This document shows, in pieces, positions 19,374 through 26,205 of a stretch of 37,917 bases of DNA. The translations under genes were made by a program, and so were the position numbers. The notes under the pieces were generated by a model. That model was not told the origin of the DNA and made no database searches. It was given only the letters and a program-made list of their open reading frames with translations. The stretch is taken from positions 1 to 37,917 of IMG/VR virus record IMGVR_UViG_3300044984_001777; one strand, given 5' to 3'. Each line of letters starts with the position of its first letter. Position 1 is the stretch's first letter. This DNA is from a virus.

Positions 19374-19715
19374 TTAATGCACCACGCCAGACGTCGGCGG
19401 CGCAATGGCTGGCGGCTCGGCCTGCATCGGGGCCACAAAGACCGGCAACCCGAGGCACAGGGCCAGCCAGAGTTCCCAGCGCGCGCCCCGTGAGGCTTCC
19501 CAGCTGGGCAGCAGCACGATGGCGTCTGCCAAGCGCAGATGCCACAGGCAGACCAGCAGGCACCGCCACCACGGCCGTGTGATGGGATTCAGCGTTGCTG
19601 GGTTGATGGCCGTAATGCCCCGCTGCCGCAGGCATTCTTCCATGGCATAGAACGCTGGGTGGTTCCAGCTCGGCAGGCCCGTCATGGGTCCCGCGATATA
19701 GACCAGCGGCGTCAC
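19374..19715 (-). CDS. DUF4406 (nucleoside deoxyribosyltransferase-like fold) protein
   Basis: 113 residues from a GTG at 19715, with GGAGG upstream and a GTGA overlap with the kinase-like gene. The N-terminus VYIAGPMTGLPSWNHPAFYA is the DUF4406 signature, followed by NPATLN, LRLADAIVLLPSWEASRGAR and ELWLALCLGLPVF. Relatives share the fold of nucleoside 2-deoxyribosyltransferases, so a role in nucleotide salvage is plausible, and the neighbouring nucleotide-kinase-like gene fits. It is the last gene before the small RNA/terminator. Confidence 0.8.
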   Translation of the reverse strand: MTPLVYIAGPMTGLPSWNHPAFYAMEECLRQRGITAINPATLNPITRPWWRCLLVCLWHLRLADAIVLLPSWEASRGARWELWLALCLGLPVFVAPMQAEPPAIAPPTSGVVH

Positions 19716-20293
19716 TGGAACCTCCGTCGCGCGCGGTCTGGGTCAAACGCTCGGTCGACGAGCCGAATCAGCCGGTCGCGCGCCTCGTCCTGGCGCGCCT
19801 CGATGTTGTCGATGATGGCGTCAAACGTGAAGCCGTTCAGCGAGGTCTCGCTGGCGTGGCCCGCATCTCGGTCGGTCGTGATGACCCGCGAGCCGTCCGC
19901 ATGCCACCGCCGCACGTCCACGCAGATGCCCCCGTAGGCGCGAATGAACGCGGCCTCGTTAGGGAACCGGAGATCCGGAATCACGACCAGCAGCCCCTCC
20001 GGCGCGCTCTCCAGCCACTCATGGATCGTCCACGCCACAATGCGCACCCACGTGTCCGGGTCATGCGCGCGGCCCTCCATGCCGAGCCGTTGCAGGAGTG
20101 GCCCGTCCTTGGTCGTCATGCCGTAGTCGGCCCGTGCCAGCACCTTCACCGCGTCGGCAAAGCCCAAGCGGCGGCTGTTGCCGTAGTGGTTGAGCAGGGC
20201 ATCGGTCAGCATGTCCTTGCCCTGCCGCGCTTTGTGTCCGAGGCCCACGAGGGCCACGCCGTCAAGATCCGGCCAAGTCGTCGTCGTCATCAT
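19712..20293 (-). CDS. Deoxynucleoside monophosphate kinase-like protein
   Basis: 193 residues. A P-loop-like GLGHKARQGKDMLTDAL (about 17-33) and the VVIPDLRFPNEAAFI segment are typical of phage dNMP kinases (T4 gp1-like), which phosphorylate deoxynucleotides for phage DNA synthesis. The later segment ASETSLNGFTFDAIIDN also matches these proteins. The P-loop is atypical (HKARQGKD). The ATG at 20293 overlaps the preceding membrane protein by 32 nt. The next gene is DUF4406, suggesting a nucleotide-metabolism pair. Confidence 0.75.
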   Translation of the reverse strand: MMTTTTWPDLDGVALVGLGHKARQGKDMLTDALLNHYGNSRRLGFADAVKVLARADYGMTTKDGPLLQRLGMEGRAHDPDTWVRIVAWTIHEWLESAPEGLLVVIPDLRFPNEAAFIRAYGGICVDVRRWHADGSRVITTDRDAGHASETSLNGFTFDAIIDNIEARQDEARDRLIRLVDRAFDPDRARRRFQ

Positions 20294-20459
20294 CCGTGAG
20301 TCCGTCAGCCCGTCGTGCGACGGCCATAATGCCCGGGTAGAGCTGGAGCGTCACCCAATCCAGTGCCCGCAGGATGCCCACGGCCAGCGCATGCAGCAGG
20401 CAGATGCCCACCCACACCACGGCCATCGGCGCATACAGCATAGCCCAGAGCAGGCGCAT
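20262..20459 (-). CDS. Small membrane protein with poly-Asp tail
   Basis: 65 residues from the ATG at 20459, immediately after the peptidase stop. One or two hydrophobic helices (LLWAMLYAPMAVVWVGICLL, then HALAVGILRALDWVTLQLY) are followed by a cytoplasmic-type tail with six Asp in a row (DGLTDDDDDDLAGS). It overlaps the kinase-like gene. Function unknown; possibly membrane anchoring or lysis-related. Confidence 0.6.
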   Translation of the reverse strand: MRLLWAMLYAPMAVVWVGICLLHALAVGILRALDWVTLQLYPGIMAVARRADGLTDDDDDDLAGS

Positions 20460-20461
20460 GG

Positions 20462-20881
20462 TTAGGCCCGCATCAGCAGGGAATGCGACCTGAACTGCCG
20501 CAGCCGCAGATAGTCTGGCACGAAGAGGTAGCACCGCCCGTCGCCGTCGATGATGCGCCCCGCCCACAGGAAGGCAGCATGCCCGTCAGGCCCGTCAATG
20601 TCCGTGCAATAGAGGATGCCTGTGTCCGCGTGCAGGTCCGGTCGGCGTTTCACGCGCGTCTTGATGCCCAGCCGAGACGCCGCGTGGCGAAACTCGGCCC
20701 ACGGGGCCACGCCTTGCGCCAGCACGCTGGCTGGGTCGTCGAAGGCGGCAAAGGCCGTGGGCCAGTCGACGCCGCACAGCATGGCCAGTGAGGCCACCGC
20801 GCAGTCGCCATGCCCCTGCTGCTGCGGCACAAACCGCACCAGATGCGGGGGACTGCCTACCAGCGTGCTGGGTCGAGCCAT
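20462..20881 (-). CDS. C39-like / papain-fold cysteine peptidase
   Basis: 139 residues. The N-terminal QQQGHGDCAVASLAMLCGVD places a catalytic-type Cys at about 27 with a preceding Gln, as in C39 peptidases. DGHAAFLWAGRIIDGDG supplies His (about 101) and Asp (about 112). So the Q-C-H-D set of a papain-like enzyme is complete. Relatives are bacteriocin-processing peptidases and phage proteins of unknown target. Being late and next to lysis genes, it might process a virion or peptide substrate. No Gly-Gly leader substrate was found. Confidence 0.72.
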   Translation of the reverse strand: MARPSTLVGSPPHLVRFVPQQQGHGDCAVASLAMLCGVDWPTAFAAFDDPASVLAQGVAPWAEFRHAASRLGIKTRVKRRPDLHADTGILYCTDIDGPDGHAAFLWAGRIIDGDGRCYLFVPDYLRLRQFRSHSLLMRA

Positions 20882-22002
20882 ACCATCCGCACCGAGTGCA
20901 TGTCCGTCCGGCCCTTATGCTGTGTCAGGGTGCAGTAGCCCCGGCGCTGCGGGCGTCCGCGCACCTGGGCCGAGAGCTGGTAGCCGTGCGTCTCCGTCAT
21001 GCAGCCGAGTTCGATGAGGAGTTTGTCGGCGCGCCACGGAATCCACGCCAGCTGGTGCGTGTGGGCTTGGCAGAGGATGCGCCACGGGTCGAGCTGCATG
21101 GCCTGTTCCTGGTCGCTCAGCCATTCCTCCACGCCGCGCATGGCCGACCCCGGCACGCGCGAGAACTTCTCCGCGTGGCTGACGATGATGTCGCCCACCT
21201 GCGTACACCACTTTACGTCGAACCGACCCACCTGCACCGGGTTGAACCGCACACTCGGATAGCGGCGGCACATGGCGCGCAGCACCGAGAGGTCGCCGCC
21301 CGCAAGATATTGCAGCGCCGCCACCATCTCTTCGGGCAGGAGCGCCCGCACGCGGCGGTCAAGCCGTTGGTCGTGGTTGCCTTCAATCAGGAGGATGTCC
21401 GAAAACGCCCCGGCCAGCGTGCCGAGCAGAGCTTCGGCCCCCGCCAGTTCCGTCTCGATGCCGACGCGTTCGTGTTTGCTATAGGACGAGATGCTGTAGA
21501 GGTCGAGGAAATCGCCCGCAATGATGAGTGTCGTATCGGGCTTGCCCCCCTCCTGCGCGATGAGATGCGCCACGGCCTCCGGGTCATGGAAGGGCGCGTG
21601 AAAGTCTGACGCCACCACATATCGGCGCGTCTCTCCGGCCTGATAGGGCGGCGCGGTGACCTGCACACGGGCGCGGCCGATGAACGCATCCAGAATCGCC
21701 CAGGCTTCCTCGGCGGTGGACGGCAAGCGCGACGGCGTCTCCTCGTAGGCGGCGCGCGGCTGCGCCACCATCGTGGGCGGTAGCGGCGGGGGCGGCGGCG
21801 GCTCCGGCGTCGGCGGGGCCAGCCCGACCGCAGGCACGGGCAAGCCACGGCTCCGCGCCCAGCTCCGCGCCATCAGCCAGCGGGCGCTAAAAGTCTTCCG
21901 GTTGATACCCACCGCCTCGGCAGCACGCGTGACGTTCTGGTAGCGGCAGACCAGTTCGTAGGTGTCTTGGAGGTCGGCTTCTGACAAGGAGGGCTGCGGC
22001 AC
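20857..22002 (-). CDS. Calcineurin-like metallophosphoesterase with N-terminal HTH
   Basis: 381 residues from a GTG at 22002 (TAGTG overlap). The N-terminal HTH-like segment (YELVCRYQNVTRAAEAVGIN, then RKTFSARW; about 15-42) is followed by a proline-rich linker (about 60-76). The metallophosphoesterase domain shows SDFHAPFHDP (Asp 133, His 135), AGDFLDL (Asp 164), EGNHDQR (about 207-213), VSHAEKF and CQAHTHQL, the full two-metal site. It could act on phosphodiesters such as nucleic-acid ends, cyclic nucleotides or NAD-type signals. The HTH suggests DNA targeting. Late gene. Confidence 0.88.
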   Translation of the reverse strand: MPQPSLSEADLQDTYELVCRYQNVTRAAEAVGINRKTFSARWLMARSWARSRGLPVPAVGLAPPTPEPPPPPPLPPTMVAQPRAAYEETPSRLPSTAEEAWAILDAFIGRARVQVTAPPYQAGETRRYVVASDFHAPFHDPEAVAHLIAQEGGKPDTTLIIAGDFLDLYSISSYSKHERVGIETELAGAEALLGTLAGAFSDILLIEGNHDQRLDRRVRALLPEEMVAALQYLAGGDLSVLRAMCRRYPSVRFNPVQVGRFDVKWCTQVGDIIVSHAEKFSRVPGSAMRGVEEWLSDQEQAMQLDPWRILCQAHTHQLAWIPWRADKLLIELGCMTETHGYQLSAQVRGRPQRRGYCTLTQHKGRTDMHSVRMVWLDPARW

Positions 22003-22112
22003 TAGTCGTCCTCCGGGCCGTCAGGGTCGTCGGGCAGAAACACCACCGCCGCCACGACCATCAGCACATACGTCACCAGCACAAACCCGAGCGCAATCGT
22101 CAGCCACACCAT
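22002..22112 (-). CDS. 36-residue single-pass membrane protein
   Basis: 36 codons from the ATG at 22112 with GGAGGG 4-5 nt upstream. One transmembrane helix (LGFVLVTYVLMVVAAVVFLP) and an acidic tail (DDPDGPEDD). The stop overlaps the phosphoesterase start. It sits at the end of the lysis cluster, so a lysis-accessory or antiholin role is possible. Confidence 0.6.
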   Translation of the reverse strand: MVWLTIALGFVLVTYVLMVVAAVVFLPDDPDGPEDD

Positions 22113-22203
22113 GATGCCCTCCGAGTGCCACAAACCAGCGCCCGCACGCCGCGCACACCAGATAGCCTGGCGCGCGTGACGTGGTCGGGCACTGGTCACA
22201 CAT
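22021..22203 (-). CDS. Possible zinc-ribbon small protein
   Basis: 60 residues opening 5 nt after the holin-like stop. CDQCPTTSRAPGYLVCAACG gives two CxxC pairs as in a zinc ribbon. The rest overlaps the 36-residue membrane gene in another frame and reads like a shadow (Cys/Gly-rich). No ribosome binding site is visible. Only the first ~33 residues look protein-like. Confidence 0.35.
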   Translation of the reverse strand: MCDQCPTTSRAPGYLVCAACGRWFVALGGHHGVADDCARVCAGDVCADGRGGGGVSARRP

Positions 22204-22208
22204 ACCGG

Positions 22209-22571
22209 TTAGTTGCTCGCGTCTTTCGCCGTAATCAGGCCGATGCCTGCCAGCACCGCAGGCCCATCGGTCTGCCAGTCAATCTGGCCCGTCGCAATAA
22301 TCTTGGACACCACTGCCAGAATCGCGGCCACACCCGACAACGTCGTCTTCCAGTTCTTCATCGTCAGTCCTTTCTTGACCTCATCCGGGACCGGCATGCC
22401 GAGCGCGAGGTCACGCGCGGCATGCAGCACGGCGTCCCACCAGGACGCCGAGAGATACTTCGTGCGCATCCGGTCACGCGCCGTCTGCCAATCCGCGCGG
22501 CCCTGCTCCAGCAGGTCATATAGCCGCGACGCGGCCCCAGAGAGCCGCAGCAGGCGCAAGGCGCGGCGCAT
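22209..22571 (-). CDS. Holin-like membrane protein with possible dual start
   Basis: 120 residues from the ATG at 22571 (TGATG overlap), or 50 residues from an internal ATG at 22361 that has AAGGA 7-8 nt upstream. The short form MKNWKTTLSGVAAILAVVSK, then a hydrophobic VLAGIGLITAKDASN end, matches small phage holin-like proteins. The long form adds an amphipathic N-terminal ~70 residues (SWWDAVLHAARDLALGMPVP). Two products of opposing function, as in known dual-start holins, are possible. Close linkage with the lysozyme supports a lysis role. Confidence 0.65.
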   Translation of the reverse strand: MRRALRLLRLSGAASRLYDLLEQGRADWQTARDRMRTKYLSASWWDAVLHAARDLALGMPVPDEVKKGLTMKNWKTTLSGVAAILAVVSKIIATGQIDWQTDGPAVLAGIGLITAKDASN

Positions 22572-23089
22572 CAGTCGCGCCCGACCGTGCCAGTGAGCGT
22601 GCCGAGAAAGCCAGCCTTGACCCGCAACGGCAAGCCAGCGTCCAAGCGCGCATGGAGCCGCTGCACCTCGGCGCGCAAGGCGGCAACCGCGTCCAGCACC
22701 TCAGCGACGCTCGGCCCTGCGGGAACCGTAGGCACCACCACCGGCGGCGCAGGCGGCGCGCTCCACGTGGCAGGGTCCACTGGGGCCACCCACGTGCGGT
22801 CGGCGCTCTGCGGCGGTCCCACAGGCGTCCACGTGGGCTGCGACTCGGCCCCAGCGGCCGTTAGAATGTCCACCAACTCATTGCTGGGCGCATAGTGCAG
22901 GATGTCGTGGGCAATCTCCTGCCCATTCGGCAGACGGCCACGCGTGCCAGACACCTTGCGCGAGGTGCCCCAGCCTTCGCCCCGATGCCGCCACGCCACC
23001 GCGTTGCACAGCTCGGCACACTGGTCATCAGTCATCCGTGCGCCATACTTGGCGCGTTCAGTTTTCACGCTCTCCAGTAGATTCTGCAT
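22571..23089 (-). CDS. Lysis-region hypothetical protein
   Basis: 172 residues from the ATG at 23089 with GGGAGG 6-7 nt upstream. The N-terminal domain reads LESVKTERAKYGARMTDDQC, then AELCNAVAWRHRGEGWG and SRKVSGTRG. A proline/valine-rich linker (APPAPPVVVPTVPAGP) follows, then a predicted coiled coil (AEVLDAVAALRAEVQRLHAR). The first domain resembles proteins found in phage lysis or tail-tip regions, with no known function. It might be virion- or wall-associated. Confidence 0.6.
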   Translation of the reverse strand: MQNLLESVKTERAKYGARMTDDQCAELCNAVAWRHRGEGWGTSRKVSGTRGRLPNGQEIAHDILHYAPSNELVDILTAAGAESQPTWTPVGPPQSADRTWVAPVDPATWSAPPAPPVVVPTVPAGPSVAEVLDAVAALRAEVQRLHARLDAGLPLRVKAGFLGTLTGTVGRD

Positions 23090-23267
23090 GTCGTTCCTCC
23101 CAGCGGCCCAGCCGCGCGGTAATCTGCCCGTCACGTGACGCCGTGATGATGAGTGCCCCCGGCTGACGCTGTCCCGTGGCCTCAGAGGTCACCGGAATCA
23201 TGATGCGGACGCGGTCGTCGTCCAGCGTATCCCGTCGCACCGACGGGCCGGGGCGCGCATCCGTCAT
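23058..23267 (-). CDS. Small hypothetical protein after lysozyme
   Basis: 69 residues from the ATG at 23267, which overlaps the lysozyme stop as ATGA. Beta-type core VRIMIPVTSEATGQRQPGAL, then IITASRDGQITARLGRWE. No membrane helix. It overlaps the next gene by 32 nt. No family recognised. Confidence 0.55.
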   Translation of the reverse strand: MTDARPGPSVRRDTLDDDRVRIMIPVTSEATGQRQPGALIITASRDGQITARLGRWEERHAESTGEREN

Positions 23268-23707
23268 GGCTCCGCTCCGGTGCGCAACATGTTCACCAGC
23301 CGATTGCCACGAATCGGTCCCACCTGCACATACCAGCGCGAGTCCTTCAGTTCGTCCGCGGCGCGGGCATAGTCCTTCGCGGCCAGTGCCGCCAGCATCT
23401 TGCGAAAGCCCAGCACACGCGGTCGGCCCAGGTTGAAACACAGTTCCACGATGACCCGCTGCCGCACTTCGTCGAGCGTCTCAAACCACGGGAACGAGGT
23501 CGCGTCATGCAGGGCGTCGGCAATGTCCACGTCCAGCGCCTTGTTCGCCTGCGCCCGCGTCCACTTCATGTGTTGCACTTCGTGCGCCATGCGGCCGTGC
23601 AGCGCGTGTCCAAACCCAATCGTCCACACGCCGACGGTGTCCTGATACGGCCGCGAGCGGAACCCCTCGGCCTCGCGTAGGTGACGCTTGAGTTTGGTGA
23701 GGTTCAT
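23264..23707 (-). CDS. Endolysin, T4-type lysozyme (GH24)
   Basis: 147 residues, muramidase that cleaves peptidoglycan at lysis. The catalytic triad keeps the exact T4 lysozyme spacing: Glu14 (REAEGFR), Asp23 (YQDTVG) and Thr29 (WTIGFGH). The C-terminal part has VELCFNLGRPRVLGFRKMLA, as in the family. No signal peptide is seen, so it needs a holin. The ATG at 23707 overlaps the stop of the TM/coiled-coil protein as ATGA. A GH24 lysozyme suggests, but does not prove, a Gram-negative host. Confidence 0.95.
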   Translation of the reverse strand: MNLTKLKRHLREAEGFRSRPYQDTVGVWTIGFGHALHGRMAHEVQHMKWTRAQANKALDVDIADALHDATSFPWFETLDEVRQRVIVELCFNLGRPRVLGFRKMLAALAAKDYARAADELKDSRWYVQVGPIRGNRLVNMLRTGAEP

Positions 23708-23907
23708 TTCCGGTCCTCTAAGACTCGGTCAATGCGGTCGCGCAGATATCGAATGTCTGCCAAAATCTGATTCATCTTCGAGTCTTGGTCGGCTTCGATG
23801 CGCGCCAAGTCACGCTCCGTGGACAGCACTTTCCCTTCAATCCGCACGAGCCACGCAATGCCCATCACGATGGCCAGTGCGAGGGTGATGGTTGCTTCGT
23901 CAGACAT
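23704..23907 (-). CDS. Membrane protein with coiled coil (holin or spanin candidate)
   Basis: 67 residues. N-terminal transmembrane helix (ATITLALAIVMGIAWLVRIE) followed by a long helical/coiled-coil tail (STERDLARIEADQDSKMNQI, then ADIRYLRDRIDRVLEDRK). This N-in helix plus coiled coil is the layout of i-spanin-like or small holin-type proteins. It is coupled to the lysozyme by ATGA. No lipoprotein partner was seen. Confidence 0.7.
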   Translation of the reverse strand: MSDEATITLALAIVMGIAWLVRIEGKVLSTERDLARIEADQDSKMNQILADIRYLRDRIDRVLEDRK

Positions 23908-23925
23908 GGCAGAGACTCTCGGGCA

Positions 23926-24759
23926 TTATGCCCCGAGACCCTCCAGCGCCGCCACGCGCGCCCTCAAATCTTGCACCTCCGCAATCAGGAGCGGCACAAA
24001 CGCGCTGACGTCCATTTGCTGATAGCGCGGGGTGCCGTTGCCATCCACCGCATCTTTGCTGCCAGTCACGGCATACGGGGCCACCGTTGCCGCCTCATGG
24101 GCAATCAGCATGGGCCGTTCCATCGTGGCCCCTTTCATCAACCCTCGATAGACTTTCAGCGCATCAATCGCGCTGCCCGCATCGGTCACTGGCCCGAGAA
24201 TGTCTTTGGCACGGTAGTCCGAGGTCGTGTTGTAGGCCGTCAAGACGCTGGCGCGATTGAACGTAATGGAGCCGCGCACACTGGGTGACGCCTCTGTCGC
24301 AAACGCCACAAAGCTATTGTCGCCAGCCGTTGCGCCGTTCCACACTTCGCCAGTCGCGGTTGCCGCCGTCGTGCTGTAGAGCGTCAAGGCGTGGCCACTG
24401 CCTCCGGAGACGTTCAGCCGTCGCGCGCTGCCGCCGCTGACCAGCTCGGTGGTCACGCCGATACACACGTTACGCGACGAATTGACGCGCAGCGCCTCAG
24501 AGCCACCACAGCTTAGGCCGACGTTGTCACCGGCTGGAAACCACAGGCCCGTGTTGGTGTCTCCTGTCGGGTAGAACGATGGCGCGGCCGCCGTCCCCGC
24601 CACAATCGCCACCTTGCCGCCAAACTCAAACGTGGCATACGACCCGGCCCCGCCGAACATCTGGTCGATTTTGTCGTAGACGCTGCTACTAATCTGCGCG
24701 GCATTCCATGCCGTGGTGCCATCCGTAAATGTCGAGCGGGTAATGGTGGAAGCAGCCAT
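23926..24759 (-). CDS. Short tail fibre with C-terminal S74 intramolecular chaperone
   Basis: 277 residues. The central fibre module (PSFYPTGDTNTGLWFPAGDN, then GGSEALRVNSSRN) resembles one in the giant fibre. The C-terminus is a peptidase S74 domain: TTSDYRAKDILGPV with the cleavage Ser-Asp at 180-181, then DALKVYRGLMKG, LIAHEAATVAPYAV and a closing coiled coil (LIAEVQDLRARVAALEGL). The domain trimerises the fibre and cuts itself off. A tail-tip receptor-binding role is likely. Confidence 0.88.
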   Translation of the reverse strand: MAASTITRSTFTDGTTAWNAAQISSSVYDKIDQMFGGAGSYATFEFGGKVAIVAGTAAAPSFYPTGDTNTGLWFPAGDNVGLSCGGSEALRVNSSRNVCIGVTTELVSGGSARRLNVSGGSGHALTLYSTTAATATGEVWNGATAGDNSFVAFATEASPSVRGSITFNRASVLTAYNTTSDYRAKDILGPVTDAGSAIDALKVYRGLMKGATMERPMLIAHEAATVAPYAVTGSKDAVDGNGTPRYQQMDVSAFVPLLIAEVQDLRARVAALEGLGA

Positions 24760-24768
24760 GCAATATCC

Positions 24769-26205
24769 TTACGAGGTTTTAGTCTGGGCCAGCACTTGGT
24801 CGAGCGTCTGCGTCCGCACCGACGGCGCGGCCTTCACCTGTCGGCTGATGTCGACGGTGGAATTAGCCACCGTGCCCTTGACGGAAATGGTCACATCCTG
24901 CGCCACTGGCGCAGGGCTGGTGATGGAGACGTTCGTGGGCGAGGTAATCGCCGTGTAGATGCGCGCCCCCGGATAGACCTGTCGGGCCACGTCGTGCCGG
25001 ATGTCATCCGCGACAAACGTAATCTCCTGATACCCGCCAGAAATCTTAGAGGCCAATGCGGCCGCGCGCGGAGCCACCTCATTACGTGCCAGCGCCGTAT
25101 TGTCATCCAGCACAATACGCGCCGCGCGGACCACCGAGTCATTGATGTCGCGCAGCGTCAGGCTCGCCGTCGCGTTCGTCGCGCGACCAAACCAGCGCAC
25201 CGCGGTGCCCGCAGGCCACGCCGTGGTGAGCGACGAAATCAATTCCAGATAGCCTTCAGTCGCCGCCAGATAGGTGCGCCCCGCAAAATACACAGACGCC
25301 ACCTCTGTGCCTACTTGGATCGCATTGTTCACGGCGATGCCACCAGGAAAGCCGGGAATCAATCCATCATTGGGCAGGTAGTCTGGCGCGATGAACGACA
25401 CCATATCTTGCAGGTAGATGCGCGTGCTGTTGACATCCGTGGCCAGTGTCGTGCCTTTGCCTAGGACGCGCGCTTCGGTCGCCGTATTTGTGTAATCACG
25501 GTAGACGTTGACATCGGCCACATTGCGGCTGGTCGTCGTGATGGTGTTGACCTGCGAGAGGTGGTCCGCGTTCTGGAACACATGCACATGCCGGTCTGGC
25601 GTCACGCTCAGATACGCGCTGGCCGTGTCGGCTACTCGTTGCAAGGCCTCCAGTAGCGTGGCGTTGTCAAACGTCAACTGCGGCGCATCGCCCAGCCCCT
25701 GCGAGATATACCCAGGCACGAACACGCTGTTGTATTGGTTTAGCAGTTGCCCGACGAGCGTATTGAAGCCCACGCTGCCGTACGTGCCCGTGACGCCGCC
25801 CGTCTGGTTGAGCTGCCACGTGAGGTCCTGCGCGGCAATCTCGCTCACCACCGTCTGCGACACATGCCGCAGCACGTCGCGCCGCTCCAGCATGTTGCCC
25901 TCGAACAGCACATCGCCAAAGTCTGTCGGGCTGGTCGTGGTCGTCAGCGACGAGGGCGGCACCTGCGTCACCCGAACGAGGCCTGCATTCAGGAGCGCCG
26001 TGTCATTCACGAGCGTGAAATTGAGCGTTGACGGCTCGCCCAGTTTCTGCGCGATTTGCCAATCATTGGCGACGTAGGGCGTGATGTCGCGACGCACATA
26101 CGTGGACCCGGCCACCGTGCTACTGACCCAGAATTGCAGCCGCCGAGGATACACCCCCAGCGTCATGCTGCCCACGGTGCCCGAGCCGACAATGCCGTGG
26201 CTCAT
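24769..26205 (-). CDS. Tail hub / distal tail protein
   Basis: 478 residues, coupled to the tape measure by ATGA. N-terminal beta segments (LQFWVSSTVAGSTYVRRDIT, then GEPSTLNFTLVN) and a central DVLFEGNMLERRDVLRHVSQ, TVVSEIAAQDLTWQLNQ region resemble tail proteins that follow the tape measure in siphophages. ATLLEALQRVADTASAYLSV, as in gp27-like hub domains, also fits. A baseplate or tail-tip ring protein is the best reading. Exact class not decided. Confidence 0.72.
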   Translation of the reverse strand: MSHGIVGSGTVGSMTLGVYPRRLQFWVSSTVAGSTYVRRDITPYVANDWQIAQKLGEPSTLNFTLVNDTALLNAGLVRVTQVPPSSLTTTTSPTDFGDVLFEGNMLERRDVLRHVSQTVVSEIAAQDLTWQLNQTGGVTGTYGSVGFNTLVGQLLNQYNSVFVPGYISQGLGDAPQLTFDNATLLEALQRVADTASAYLSVTPDRHVHVFQNADHLSQVNTITTTSRNVADVNVYRDYTNTATEARVLGKGTTLATDVNSTRIYLQDMVSFIAPDYLPNDGLIPGFPGGIAVNNAIQVGTEVASVYFAGRTYLAATEGYLELISSLTTAWPAGTAVRWFGRATNATASLTLRDINDSVVRAARIVLDDNTALARNEVAPRAAALASKISGGYQEITFVADDIRHDVARQVYPGARIYTAITSPTNVSITSPAPVAQDVTISVKGTVANSTVDISRQVKAAPSVRTQTLDQVLAQTKTS

